NCBI RefSeq assembly: GCF_003501885.1
Contig: NZ_QWFA01000003.1
Coordinates: 21,414-85,413 of the forward strand
Reading direction: 5' to 3'
Source of the DNA: Streptomyces globisporus
GTDB lineage: Bacteria; Actinomycetota; Actinomycetes; Streptomycetales; Streptomycetaceae
Length of the DNA stretch: 64,000 nucleotides
Part shown: one piece after another, positions 17,348 through 28,019 of the stretch
How the letters are laid out: each line of letters opens with the position of its first letter
Position numbering within the stretch: the stretch's first letter is position 1
Notes under the pieces: generated by a model
What the model saw: only the letters and a program-made list of their open reading frames with translations
What the model was told of the DNA's origin: nothing
Databases searched by the model: none
Position numbers and translations under genes: made by a program

Positions 17348-19414
17348 GTGGTGAATGCGGATCACAGTGTGCGCGGTGACGCGGCGGCGGACACGGGAGC
17401 GGGGGCGGGGCTGACCAGGGCCCTGCTCTGGCTGGTCGTGGCCGTGCTCGCGGTACGGCAGGTGGCGGTGGTGCTCCGGCAGCCACCGGGGGAACGGCTC
17501 CTCGATCTGGAGACCTGGATCGGGGAGAACGGCGTCCTGCACATGACGGGCTCGCTGTACGACAGCGGCCGGTTCACCGGGACGCCCTTCGCCGGGCTCG
17601 TCCTGAAACCGCTCACCGCCACGGCCCAGCAGACCCTGGGCGTGGCCTGGACGTTCGGGTCCCTGCTGCTCGTCGTCGCCCTCGGCCTCGTCGCGGCCAA
17701 GGCGCTCCCCGGGCCGGTGGGCCGCCGGACGGCCCTGCTCGCGGCCCCCGTCGCGATCAGCCTGTTCATGCTGTCGCTGCCGGTCCGCAACGCCCTGCAC
17801 CTGGGCCAGACGAGCATCCTGCCCGTCCTGCTGGTGCTCCTGGCCTGGTTCGTCGTCCGGGAGAACCGGGCGGCGGGCGTCCTCGTCGGCATCGCCGCCG
17901 CCTTCCAGCCGGTGCTGGTCCTCTTCGCCGCCCTGCTCTGGCTGACCGGCAGGCGACAGGCGTCGGTGAGCGCGGGCGCGACCTTCGCCCTCGCCACGGC
18001 CGTCGCCTGGGCCGCGGCACCGAGGGACTCGTGGACGTACTGGGTGCACCATCTCGCGGGCGCCGGACTGGGGGAGCGGCCGGACAGCCTCGCCAACCAG
18101 TCCCTGCACGGGGCGCTGCTCCGGCTCGGCCTCGAAGGCCCCGCGGAGATCGCCCTGTTCCTGGTGCTCTCCGCCGCCGTCGTGGTGCTGGGGCTGCGGC
18201 GCGCGGTGCGGTACGCCGAGGACGGCCAACTGCTCCTCGCGGTGGCCGTTACCGGCTGCGTCGTCGTCGCCGTCTCACCGACCGCCTGGCAGCACCAGCT
18301 GCTCTGGGTGCTCCTCGCGGTCGTCGGCAAGGTCGGCAAGAGGGCCTCCGACCGGCTGGTCTGGCCGTCCGTGGTGGTGCTCGCCGTCACCCTGCCGGGC
18401 ACGATGCTCCTGCCGAACATCGAGCCGCTCTTCCCCGTGCGCGACAACATCCTGCTCCTCACGGCGCTCGGCGCGGCCTGCCTCGCCCCGTTCCTGCCCC
18501 GCACCTCGCCGTACTGGCAGCACCCGGTCCCCACCGACTACGCGAAACCGGTCGCGGCGCGCTGGAGACGCGTGCCGCTCCTGCCGTTCTGGCGCCGGGT
18601 CTTCACCCGCCCCAACCTGCTGCTGGAACTCCTGCTCATCCGGGTCGTCTACGACGCCTACGCCCAGGTGCGCCTCGCCGCCCGGGCGGGCCGCCCGCTC
18701 GCCGAGGAGCACGGCCGGCAGATCCACGCCATCGAGCAGTGGCTGCACATCGACATCGAGCACTGGGTCAACCACGCCGTCGTCAAGATCGACTGGCTGC
18801 GGGAGTTCTTCGACTACTACTACTCCACGTTCCACTTCATCGTCCCGCTGACGATCCTCGGCGTGCTGTACGTCCGCCGCCCCGCCGACTACCGCTGGGT
18901 CCGCTCCTCCATCGGCTTCGCCACGCTCCTCGCGCTCGTCGGCTTCTGGCTCTACCCCCTGGCCCCGCCCCGGCTCATGCCCGGCCTCGGCTTCATCGAC
19001 ACCGTCCACGGGGTGCAGGACTTCGCGAAGCCCGACTACGGGACGCTGACCACCGTCACCAACCAGTACGCGGCGATGCCGTCGCTGCACTTCGGCTGGT
19101 CACTGTGGTGCGGTGTGGTCATCGTGATGCTGGCCCCGAAGCTGTGGATGAAGGCGCTCGGCCTGCTGCACCCGCTCTTCACCATCGCCGCGATCGTGGC
19201 CACCGCCAACCACTGGGTGCTCGACGCGGTCGGCGGCGCGCTCGTCGTGGCGGCGGGCTTCGGGCTGACGTACGTGCTGTCGGGGCCGCGGAAGCTGGTC
19301 GACGAGGAGCGGGGTGCGGCGGTGGAACCCGTCGAGCCGCCGCCCGCGGAACCGGCGGCCGAGCAGGCGGAGCCCGTACCGGCCAGGAAGCAGGAGGCGG
19401 CACACAGCGGGTGA
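17348..19414 (+). CDS. GT87 glycosyltransferase-PAP2 phosphatase fusion membrane protein
   Basis: About 688 residues. The N-terminal half (to about residue 390) is a multi-helix GT87/DUF2029-type mannosyltransferase-like domain with 'FVVRENRAAGVLVGIAAAF' and 'FTGTPFAGLVLKPL'. The C-terminal half (about 420-640) is a PAP2-type membrane domain with 'TFHFIVPLTILGVLYVRR', 'NQYAAMPSLHFGWSLWCGVV' and 'ANHWVLDAVGGAL' (catalytic His pattern). The tail is Pro/Glu-rich. Such fusions presumably handle a polyprenyl-phosphate sugar donor and lipid phosphates at the membrane. GTG 17348 chosen because of GGGAGGG upstream; ATG 17294 is possible. Confidence 0.8.
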   Translation: MVNADHSVRGDAAADTGAGAGLTRALLWLVVAVLAVRQVAVVLRQPPGERLLDLETWIGENGVLHMTGSLYDSGRFTGTPFAGLVLKPLTATAQQTLGVAWTFGSLLLVVALGLVAAKALPGPVGRRTALLAAPVAISLFMLSLPVRNALHLGQTSILPVLLVLLAWFVVRENRAAGVLVGIAAAFQPVLVLFAALLWLTGRRQASVSAGATFALATAVAWAAAPRDSWTYWVHHLAGAGLGERPDSLANQSLHGALLRLGLEGPAEIALFLVLSAAVVVLGLRRAVRYAEDGQLLLAVAVTGCVVVAVSPTAWQHQLLWVLLAVVGKVGKRASDRLVWPSVVVLAVTLPGTMLLPNIEPLFPVRDNILLLTALGAACLAPFLPRTSPYWQHPVPTDYAKPVAARWRRVPLLPFWRRVFTRPNLLLELLLIRVVYDAYAQVRLAARAGRPLAEEHGRQIHAIEQWLHIDIEHWVNHAVVKIDWLREFFDYYYSTFHFIVPLTILGVLYVRRPADYRWVRSSIGFATLLALVGFWLYPLAPPRLMPGLGFIDTVHGVQDFAKPDYGTLTTVTNQYAAMPSLHFGWSLWCGVVIVMLAPKLWMKALGLLHPLFTIAAIVATANHWVLDAVGGALVVAAGFGLTYVLSGPRKLVDEERGAAVEPVEPPPAEPAAEQAEPVPARKQEAAHSG

Positions 19415-19418
19415 GCAG

Positions 19419-19466
19419 GCCGAAGGGGTGCCGGGACGACGTTCGCCGTCCCGGCACCCCTTCGGC
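19419..19466. terminator. Very strong bidirectional hairpin, 20-bp perfect stem
   Basis: Positions 19419-19438 pair without mismatch to 19447-19466, with an 8-nt loop. It lies 5 bp past the GT87-PAP2 stop and upstream of the convergent P450 stop, closing both units. Confidence 0.85.
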
Positions 19467-19528
19467 GTGGATCGCCGCGTCCTTACATGGTCCGCCCGTC
19501 GTGCCCGCCCCGCCACTCGGGACCGGTG

Positions 19529-20782
19529 TCAGGCTTCCGCCGCCGTGGTCACCTGGAGCTGCTTGATCCCGTTGAGCCAGGCCGACCGCAGCCGCCGCGG
19601 CTCCTCCAGCAGCCGCAGGTCCGGCAGCACATCGGCGACGGCGCTGAAGATCAGGTCGATCTCCATCACGGCCAGCGACTTGCCCAGGCAGAAGTGCGGG
19701 CCGCCGCCCCCGAACCCGAGGTGCGGGTTGGGGTCGCGGGTGATGTCGAAGGTCTCCGGGGCCTCGAACACCTCCGGGTCGTTGTTGGCCGAGGAGTAGA
19801 AGAGACCCACCCGATCGCCCTTCCTGATCAGCTGACCGCCCAGCTCCACATCCTGGGTGGCGGTCCGCTGGAAGGAGACGACCGGCGTCGCCCAGCGCAC
19901 GATCTCCTCGGCCGTGGTCTTCGGGCGCTCCCGCTTGTACAGCTCCCACTGCTCGGGATGGGTGAGGAAGGCGTGCATGCCGTGGCTGATCGCGTTACGG
20001 GTCGTCTCGTTGCCGGCCACCGCGAGCAGGATCACGAAGAACCCGAACTCGTCGGAGGACAGGTTCCCTTCGCCCTCCGCCGCGACCAGCTGCGTGACGA
20101 TGTCCTGGGCCGGGCACTCCTTGCGGGCCGCCGCCAGGTTCATCGAGTACGCCACGATCTCCATCGCCGCCTCGGCGCCGACCTCCTCGGTGATCGCGTA
20201 CTCCGGATCGTCGTACGCGGCCATCTTGTTGGACCAGTCGAAGATCTTGGACCGGTCGTCCTGCGGTACGCCGATGAGTTCGGCGATGGCCTGGAGCGGC
20301 AGCTCCACCGCGATGTTCGTCACGAAGTCGAAGGAGCCTTCCGCGTCCGCCGACGCGAGGGCCGTCTCGACGATGGAACGGGCCCGGGAGCGCAGGGCCG
20401 CCTCCAGCGAGCGCACCGCGCGCGGGGTGAAGCCGCGCTGGACGATCTGGCGGACCCGGGTGTGCTCCGGCGGGTCCATGTTCAGCATGATCAGTTTCTG
20501 GACGTCGATCTGGTCGCGGCTGATCGTCTCGTTGAAGCGGATGACGGCGGTGTTGGTGTTCGAGGAGAACAACTCCGGGTGCGTGGAGACGTACTTGACG
20601 TCCGCGTGCCGGGTGACGACCCAGTAGCCCTCGTCGCCGAACCCGGAGATGTTGGGCGGCTGGGTGCACCACCAGACCGGTGCGGTCTCCCGCATCAGGG
20701 CGAACTCCGGGTGCGGTACGCGGTCTTGGAGGAGATCGGGATCGGTGAAGTCGAACCCGTCGGGTAGATGGGGGCAGCGCAT
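19529..20782 (-). CDS. CYP125-like sterol C26/27 cytochrome P450
   Basis: The 417-residue protein opens 'LPDGFDFTDPDLL', as in mycobacterial CYP125, and has the I-helix 'LLAVAGNETTRNAISHGM', ExxR 'AEEIVRWATPV', and the heme loop 'FGGGGPHFCLGKSLA' (Cys365 as thiolate ligand). CYP125 oxidises the terminal methyl of cholesterol or cholestenone side chains. Start at ATG 20782 with GGAGAGG upstream. It is divergent from a FadA5-like thiolase, with a KstR-type operator between. The ferredoxin at 31051 is a plausible electron donor. Assignment to CYP125 rests on sequence resemblance I can see, not a tree. Confidence 0.85.
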   Translation of the reverse strand: MRCPHLPDGFDFTDPDLLQDRVPHPEFALMRETAPVWWCTQPPNISGFGDEGYWVVTRHADVKYVSTHPELFSSNTNTAVIRFNETISRDQIDVQKLIMLNMDPPEHTRVRQIVQRGFTPRAVRSLEAALRSRARSIVETALASADAEGSFDFVTNIAVELPLQAIAELIGVPQDDRSKIFDWSNKMAAYDDPEYAITEEVGAEAAMEIVAYSMNLAAARKECPAQDIVTQLVAAEGEGNLSSDEFGFFVILLAVAGNETTRNAISHGMHAFLTHPEQWELYKRERPKTTAEEIVRWATPVVSFQRTATQDVELGGQLIRKGDRVGLFYSSANNDPEVFEAPETFDITRDPNPHLGFGGGGPHFCLGKSLAVMEIDLIFSAVADVLPDLRLLEEPRRLRSAWLNGIKQLQVTTAAEA

Positions 20783-20851
20783 GGGCACCTCTCCACTCCG
20801 GATCTGATCGCGAACCGTCCGAGTCCGATGGGCGCGCCACTCTGGTTCTGA

Positions 20852-22246
<1,395 letters not shown>

Positions 22247-22260
22247 CCCCTCACGGCCCT

Positions 22261-23127
22261 TCACGATGAGCCCGGGGCCGTCCCCTCGGGCTGCTTCTCC
22301 GGCTCCCCGAACGCTGCCCGCGCGTCGAACGCGGCGCGGCGGGTGGCCCGGCGCAGCGCCTTCAGCAGCGTCGGGCCGAGCGCGAGGGTCAGGACCACCG
22401 TCAGCACCGCCCGCCCCAGGTCCCAGCCCAGCGAGGTCGCCGCGCAGTAGGCGAGGAACCGCACCAGGTTCTCGTGCAGCGGGTCGCCCGGGACGAACGA
22501 GATCCCCGAACCCAGCTCGGTGAGGATCACCCACCCCTGCAGATTCATCACCGTGCCGTACGCGAACGCCGCCACGCACCCGTACACCGCGAGCATCGCC
22601 AGCTCCGCCCGCCCGCGCAGCCGGTCGGGCCCCGGCAGCAGGCCCGCGCCCATCGTGAACCAGCCCATCGACAGCATCTGGAACGGCATCCACGGCCCGA
22701 CCCCGCCCGTCAGCAGCGCCGAGGCGAACATGGTCACCGAGCCGAGCACGAAGCCGAACCCGGGTCCGAGCACCCGGCCGCTCAGCACCATCAGGAAGAA
22801 CATCGGCTCCAGCCCCGCCGTCCCGGCACCGAGCGGGCGCAAGGCCGCCCCGACCGCCGCCAGCACGCCGAGCATCGCGACGGCCTTCGCGTCCATCCCG
22901 GACTCGGAGATCGTCGCCACCACCACCGCGACGAGCAGCGGCAGGAGCACCGCGAACAGCCAGGGCGCGTCCTTCGCGTGCGCGAGCCCGGACTCGGCGT
23001 CCGCCAGCAGCGGCCACCCGAAGGCGACCACACCGACGGCCCCGGTCAGCAGCAGCACGGCCACCGACTTCGGTCCGAGCCGCACGGGCCGGGGAGCCCG
23101 TTCGGTGACGTCCGTCATCGCCTTCAC
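22261..23127 (-). CDS. ECF transporter S (substrate-binding) component
   Basis: The 288-residue membrane protein has about seven transmembrane helices, including 'VAVLLLTGAVGVVAFGWPLL', 'GLEPMFFLMVLSGRVLGPGF' and 'FQMLSMGWFTMGAGLLPGP'. It is the last gene of a five-gene operon and overlaps the ATPase stop by 4 bp (GTGA). GTG 23127 chosen for this overlap with GGAGGCGGGAGC upstream. S components determine specificity; the leader and neighbours suggest cobalamin or a precursor, but this is inference. Confidence 0.8.
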   Translation of the reverse strand: MKAMTDVTERAPRPVRLGPKSVAVLLLTGAVGVVAFGWPLLADAESGLAHAKDAPWLFAVLLPLLVAVVVATISESGMDAKAVAMLGVLAAVGAALRPLGAGTAGLEPMFFLMVLSGRVLGPGFGFVLGSVTMFASALLTGGVGPWMPFQMLSMGWFTMGAGLLPGPDRLRGRAELAMLAVYGCVAAFAYGTVMNLQGWVILTELGSGISFVPGDPLHENLVRFLAYCAATSLGWDLGRAVLTVVLTLALGPTLLKALRRATRRAAFDARAAFGEPEKQPEGTAPGSS

Positions 23128-24851
23128 GCTCCCGCCTCCAGCGCCCCGCGCACCTGGGACACGGTCAGCCACTCCTGCGGGGCGAGGATCTTCGCCGTCT
23201 GCGGGGCGAACGCGGGGGAGGAGACCACCACCTGACCGGTCGGGCCGTCCGCGACGACCTCCCCGTCCGCGAGGATCACCACCCGGTGCGCCAGCTCCGC
23301 CGCCAGTTCCACGTCGTGGGTCGCCAGGACGATCGCGTGCCCCTCGGCCGCGAGCCCGCGCAGTACGCCGACGAGCCGGGCCTTCGCCGCGTAGTCCAGG
23401 CCGCGCGTCGGCTCGTCCAGCAGCAACAACGGCGGGCGGCCCGTCAGCACCAGCGCCAGGGCGAGCGCGAGGCGCTGCCCCTCGGACAGATCCCGGGGGT
23501 GGGTGTCGTCCCCGACCCCCGGCAGCAGCTCCGACACCAGCGCCCGGCAGGTGCCCTCCGCCGCGCCCGCGTCCCGGTCGGCGGCGGCGCACTCGGCGGC
23601 CACCGTGTCCGCGTACAGCAGATCGCGCGGCTCCTGCGGTACGAGGCCGACCCGGCGCACCATCGCCCGCGGGTCCGTCCGGGCCGGGGCCAGGCCGCCG
23701 ACGCGCACGGAGCCCGCCGTGGGCTCGATCATGCCGACGAGCGCGCCCAGCAGGGTGGACTTGCCGGCCCCGTTGCGCCCCATCAGGGCCACCGTCTCGC
23801 CCGGGGCCACGGTGAGCGTCACCCGCCGCAGCGCCTCGACCCGGCCGCGCCGCACGCCGAGCCCATCGACGCGGGTGACCGGATCGGCGGCGGCCGGGGT
23901 GACCGGGGCGGCGGGGCCTCGTCCCAGCAGCCGGGCGAGGCGGCCGGGGAGCGAGCGCTCCGCGGCGACCACCGGCACCGGTGCGGGCACCGGCCCCGAC
24001 GTCGGGGCAACGTCCGCCCGCACGGGCACCGCGGCCCCCGCCAGCCGCTCCCGCAGCCCGCCCGCGCCGCGCCGGGCGTCCCGTACCGACAGGGGCAGCG
24101 GGTCCCAGCCCGCCAGCAGGCCCAGCTCGGCCACCGGCGGCCGGACCGGCGACACCTTCATGATCTCGGCGGGCGGCCCCATCACCGGGGACGCCCCCGG
24201 GGCGGGCAGCAGGACGACCTGGTCCGCGTACTGCACGACCCGCTCCAGCCGGTGTTCGGCCATCAGCACGGTCGTGCCCAGGTCGTGCACCAGCCGCTGG
24301 AGCACCGCGAGGACCTCCTCGGCCGCCGCCGGGTCCAGCGCCGAGGTCGGCTCGTCCAGCACCAGCACCTTCGGGTGCGGCGTGAGCACCGAACCGATCG
24401 CCACCCGCTGCTGCTGGCCGCCCGACAGGGTCGCGATCGGCCGGTCGCGCAGCTCGGCCAGGCCCAGCAGATCGAGGGTCTCCTCGACCCGGCGGCGCAT
24501 CACGTCCGGGGCGAGACCCAGCGACTCCATGCCGTACGCGAGTTCGTCCTCGACGGTGTCCGTGACGAAGTGCGCCAGGGGGTCCTGGCCCACCGTCCCG
24601 ACCAGATCGGCCAGCTCACGCGGCTTGTGCGTACGGGTGTCGCGGCCGTCCACCGTGACGCGGCCCGACAGCAGACCGCCCGTGAAGTGCGGGACGAGCC
24701 CCGAGACCGTACCCAGCAAAGTCGACTTACCGACACCGGAGGGGCCGACGAGCAGCACGAGTTCGCCCTCGGGGACCGTGAGGTCGACCCCGGACAGCGT
24801 GGGACGCTCCGCGCCCTCGTACCGCACGGAGACCCGCTCGAACCTGATCAC
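23124..24851 (-). CDS. ECF transporter duplicated ATPase (EcfA-EcfA' fusion)
   Basis: The 575-residue protein carries two ABC ATPase domains in one chain. Domain 1 has Walker A GPSGVGKST (near 34), signature LSGGQQQR and Walker B 'VLVLDEPTSALDP'. Domain 2 has Walker A GRNGAGKST (near 345), 'LSEGQRLALALAL' and 'LLLLDEPTRGLDY'. An Ala/Pro-rich linker joins them. It powers uptake with the T and S subunits. GTG start at 24851 overlaps the T-component stop by 4 bp. Confidence 0.9.
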   Translation of the reverse strand: MIRFERVSVRYEGAERPTLSGVDLTVPEGELVLLVGPSGVGKSTLLGTVSGLVPHFTGGLLSGRVTVDGRDTRTHKPRELADLVGTVGQDPLAHFVTDTVEDELAYGMESLGLAPDVMRRRVEETLDLLGLAELRDRPIATLSGGQQQRVAIGSVLTPHPKVLVLDEPTSALDPAAAEEVLAVLQRLVHDLGTTVLMAEHRLERVVQYADQVVLLPAPGASPVMGPPAEIMKVSPVRPPVAELGLLAGWDPLPLSVRDARRGAGGLRERLAGAAVPVRADVAPTSGPVPAPVPVVAAERSLPGRLARLLGRGPAAPVTPAAADPVTRVDGLGVRRGRVEALRRVTLTVAPGETVALMGRNGAGKSTLLGALVGMIEPTAGSVRVGGLAPARTDPRAMVRRVGLVPQEPRDLLYADTVAAECAAADRDAGAAEGTCRALVSELLPGVGDDTHPRDLSEGQRLALALALVLTGRPPLLLLDEPTRGLDYAAKARLVGVLRGLAAEGHAIVLATHDVELAAELAHRVVILADGEVVADGPTGQVVVSSPAFAPQTAKILAPQEWLTVSQVRGALEAGA

Positions 24852-26011
24852 GCCTGCTCCTTGCCGCGTCGCGCTGGTCTGTCGGCTGCCCGGTTCGACG
24901 GCGGTACGGGGGCGACCAGCGCGGGCAGCAGCCCGATCAGCACCGCCGCCGCGGGCCACAGCGGCAGCACCGGCGCGGTCAGCGGTACGACACCGGGGCG
25001 CAGCGCCTCCGGATCCACCGCGCCCGCCCAGATCATCGCCGCCGCGACCGCCGCACCCGAGCACGCCACCAGCCAGGCCCGCACACCCCACCGGTCCGGG
25101 CGATAGCGGGTGCGCACCGAGCGCCGCCCGCCGAGCCGCAGCCCGGCCATCGCGGTGACCAGTCCGGCCAGCAGCAACGGCAGCCCGTACACCGCCCCCT
25201 GCGCGGCCAGCAGCCCGTACGTACCGGCGCACACCCCGAGCAGGCCGCCCAGGGTGAAGACGTTCGTGGTGTGCCGGACGGCCGCCGGGACCTGGGCGGT
25301 ACGCCCGTACCCCCGCGCGTCCATCGACGCGGCCACCGCCACCGACCGCTCCAGCGCGCCCTCCAGCACCGGCAGCCCGATCTGCGCCACCGCCCGCACC
25401 CCGCCGGTCGGCCGCCCGCGCAGCCGGCGCGCGGTGCGCAGCCGGATCACGTCGGCCACCATGTTCGGCGCGAACGTCATCGCGACCACGACGGCGACCC
25501 CGGCCTCGTACAGCGCACCGGGCAGCGACTTCAGCAGCCGCGCCGGGTTGGCCAGCGCGTTCGCGGCGCCGACGCAGATCAGCAGGGTGGCCAGCTTCAT
25601 CCCGTCGTAGAGCGAGAAGACGAGCTGCTCGGCGGTGACCCGGCCGCCGATCCGCACGCCCTGTGCCCAGTCGGGCAGCGGCAGTTCGGGGAGAGTGAAC
25701 ACGGTGTGCGTGCCGGGGATCTGCGAGCCGAGGAAGACGGAGAAGACCAGGCGCAGCGCCACGACGAAGAGCCCGAGCTTGATGAACGCCCCGTACGAAC
25801 GGGCCCACGGCGCGTCCGTACGCCGGGCCGCCACCACGTACCCGGCCACAGCGACCAGCAGCCCGAGCAGCAGCGGGTTGGTGGTCCGGGACGCGGCGGT
25901 GGCGAGCCCCAGAGCCCACAGCCACCACGCCCCGGCGGGCAGCGCGTTGGCGCGGTCCGCCTCGGGGGCGTGCAGGGCGCGGCGCAGCAGCCGGGCCGGG
26001 GCGGCGGTCAC
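24848..26011 (-). CDS. ECF transporter T (transmembrane) component
   Basis: The 387-residue membrane protein has the EcfT layout with the two cytoplasmic A-x-x-R-x motifs: 'VAASMDARGYGRTAQ' is the clear S-M-x-A-R-G-Y signature that couples to the ATPases. Helices include 'PLLLGLLVAVAGYVVAARR' and 'ALYEAGVAVVVAMTFAPN'. GTG 26011 overlaps the upstream stop by 4 bp. A basic, Pro-rich C-terminus is unusual but seen in streptomycete homologues. Confidence 0.9.
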   Translation of the reverse strand: MTAAPARLLRRALHAPEADRANALPAGAWWLWALGLATAASRTTNPLLLGLLVAVAGYVVAARRTDAPWARSYGAFIKLGLFVVALRLVFSVFLGSQIPGTHTVFTLPELPLPDWAQGVRIGGRVTAEQLVFSLYDGMKLATLLICVGAANALANPARLLKSLPGALYEAGVAVVVAMTFAPNMVADVIRLRTARRLRGRPTGGVRAVAQIGLPVLEGALERSVAVAASMDARGYGRTAQVPAAVRHTTNVFTLGGLLGVCAGTYGLLAAQGAVYGLPLLLAGLVTAMAGLRLGGRRSVRTRYRPDRWGVRAWLVACSGAAVAAAMIWAGAVDPEALRPGVVPLTAPVLPLWPAAAVLIGLLPALVAPVPPSNRAADRPARRGKEQA

Positions 26012-26706
26012 CGGCGGCGGCGGGCCTGGGCGACGGCGGCGATGCCGAGCAGCAGGACGGCGCCGATGCCGACGAGAAGCCCGACGGACGGACCGCCGCC
26101 GTCACTTTCCTCGCCCTTGTCCTGGTCGTCGGTGGTCTTCGCGGGCTCGGACGGCTTCGCGCTGCCGCTGTCGCCGGACACCTGCTCGCCGCAGCCCGTC
26201 TTCGGATAGCCGGAGATCGCGCAGAGCATGGCGCTGTCGTCGTACCGCAGCGGCTTCGCCACCGCCGCGAGCGCCTCCGCGCTGCTGGCGTCCGGCGCGA
26301 CCTGGGCGCAGACCGTACGCAGGGCGGGCGGCTTCTCCCCGTCCGGAGCGTCCGTGGTCGTCCCCGAGTCGATCACCAGCGCCACCCGCTTCTTCCCGTC
26401 CTGTGCCGGGGTGTCCGCGCAGATCGCCCCGAAGTCGGGGGCGCGGCGCGGCTGGTCGGCGTCGCCCGAGTCCTCGCTGACGGCGAACCGGAAGCCCTGG
26501 ACCGTACCGTCGTCGGGGCGCAGGAGGGACGGCCCCTGGGTGGCGTACTCCCAGTTCTTGCCGTTGCCCTCCCAGAAGGACCAGTAGCGGTAGCCGGCGG
26601 CCTGGGCGCTTCCCGCGCCGAGGAGCACGGCGGAGACGGCGACGAGGGCGGCCAGCAGGGCGACGAGGGGAACGCGCAGCCGGGCGGTGGCCTGTGCAGG
26701 GCTCAC
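26008..26706 (-). CDS. Secreted, membrane-anchored accessory protein of the ECF operon
   Basis: The 232-residue protein has a signal peptide ('LVALLAALVAVSAVLLGAG', cleaved after 'AQA'), a small globular domain with 'GYRYWSFWEG' and four Cys, an acidic linker, and a C-terminal transmembrane helix followed by RRRR. It is therefore displayed outside and anchored by its C-terminus. The YWSFW segment recalls proteins that accompany transcobalamin-like folds. No catalytic motif is seen. GTG overlaps the upstream stop by 4 bp. Confidence 0.75.
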   Translation of the reverse strand: MSPAQATARLRVPLVALLAALVAVSAVLLGAGSAQAAGYRYWSFWEGNGKNWEYATQGPSLLRPDDGTVQGFRFAVSEDSGDADQPRRAPDFGAICADTPAQDGKKRVALVIDSGTTTDAPDGEKPPALRTVCAQVAPDASSAEALAAVAKPLRYDDSAMLCAISGYPKTGCGEQVSGDSGSAKPSEPAKTTDDQDKGEESDGGGPSVGLLVGIGAVLLLGIAAVAQARRRR

Positions 26707-27968
26707 GGCTGCTGCTTCTTCCGGCGCATGCTGAGCAGGAAGCCGATGCCGGTGCCGGCGAGCAGCCCGATGCCGATCAGCCATCCCAGGCTCAGCCCGC
26801 CGTCGTCGCTGTCGGTGCCGCTGGAGGGCTGCGGACCGGTCGGCGTCGGCGAGGGGAGGGCGGTGGCGGCCGGGGAGGGCCCCATCGAGTTGAGCTGCTT
26901 GACGAGGTCGACGCCGCCGAAGCTGCGCGCGTCGGCGCCGGTGGCGTGCGCGGCGAGGATCAGCTGTCCGGTGGCGGCCGGACCGCCCTGCTTCGCCCAG
27001 CCCGTGGCGTTCTTCTGCAGCCAGGCCACCGATGCCTTGGCCTTGTCCGCGTGCCCGGAGGCGGCGAGCGCGACGACGGCGTCCGCGGTGTTGCCGAAGT
27101 CGGGCTGCGGGGCGGATTCCTCGGCGCCCGGCATCGGGGCCTGCTCCAGATACGGCTGCTTCTTCAGCGTGTCCGCGAGGAAGGAGGCGCCGTTCTGGGC
27201 GGTCTGCTCCGGGCTGAGGTCGTCGCCCTTCGTGCAGGAGGGGTCCTTGACCGCGTTGGACGTGCCGGAGGCGATGCCCTTGCCCATCAGGCCGAGCACG
27301 GAGGCCGCGGTGGCGTCCATGTTGGCGGTCAGCTCGCCCTTCTTGCCCGGCTGGTAGGCGAACGCGCCGCCGTCCTTCTCGCCGCAGGCGATCGCCAGGG
27401 ACTGGAGCGCGGTGTAGGGGGTGCTGCCGTTCTTGGTGGTGAGCTCGTTGACCGGAACACCGGTGCGGGCGAGTGCGCCGATGACGATGGAGGTGGAGTT
27501 CGCGTCGGACGGGCTGCCCGGGTTGTAGCCCCAGCCGCCGTCCTCGTTCTGCACGGACTTCAGCCAGTCGGCGCCGTTGTTGGCGTCCTCGCGGTGCTGG
27601 TTGATCTCGACGAGGGCCTGGACGGCGACGGCGGTGGCGTTGGTGTCCATCACCGTCGACGCGTCGCAGGGCTTGGAGGCGTCCCGGTACGAGGTGAACG
27701 CCCCGCTGTCGCACTGCTGGCCCACCAGCCAGTCGACCGCCTGCGTCGACGGCGTGACGTACTCGATCTTCTGCGCGAGGAAGGCGAGCGACTGCCGCCA
27801 CACCCCGTCGTAGGTGGGGTCCGTGGTGCCGTAGAGCCCGGCCGGCAGATCCGCCGACGGAGAGGGACTCGGTGCGGCTACCGCCACAGGGGCGACCGCC
27901 ACGGGGGCGGCGACGCCCAGGAGCACGGCGGTGGTCGCGAGCGCGGCTGCGCTGCGGCGTACGGTCAT
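26703..27968 (-). CDS. Surface-anchored alpha/alpha-toroid protein, transcobalamin-like
   Basis: The 421-residue protein has a signal peptide (ending 'AVAVAAPSPSPSA'), then repeated helical hairpins with the squalene-cyclase/prenyltransferase QW-like pattern: 'DWLVGQQCDSGAFTSYRD', 'DWLKSVQNEDGGWGYNPG', 'VAWLQKNATGWAKQGGP'. It ends with a Ser/Pro linker, a transmembrane helix and RRKK. Intrinsic factor and transcobalamin share this fold, so a surface vitamin-capturing role next to the ECF genes is plausible. Start ATG 27968, with AGGAGAGG upstream. First gene of the operon. Confidence 0.75.
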   Translation of the reverse strand: MTVRRSAAALATTAVLLGVAAPVAVAPVAVAAPSPSPSADLPAGLYGTTDPTYDGVWRQSLAFLAQKIEYVTPSTQAVDWLVGQQCDSGAFTSYRDASKPCDASTVMDTNATAVAVQALVEINQHREDANNGADWLKSVQNEDGGWGYNPGSPSDANSTSIVIGALARTGVPVNELTTKNGSTPYTALQSLAIACGEKDGGAFAYQPGKKGELTANMDATAASVLGLMGKGIASGTSNAVKDPSCTKGDDLSPEQTAQNGASFLADTLKKQPYLEQAPMPGAEESAPQPDFGNTADAVVALAASGHADKAKASVAWLQKNATGWAKQGGPAATGQLILAAHATGADARSFGGVDLVKQLNSMGPSPAATALPSPTPTGPQPSSGTDSDDGGLSLGWLIGIGLLAGTGIGFLLSMRRKKQQP

Positions 27969-28019
27969 GGCTGGCTGGGCCTCTCCTGCGAGGGCCGGAC
28001 TCCCCGGGCGCACGAGGGC

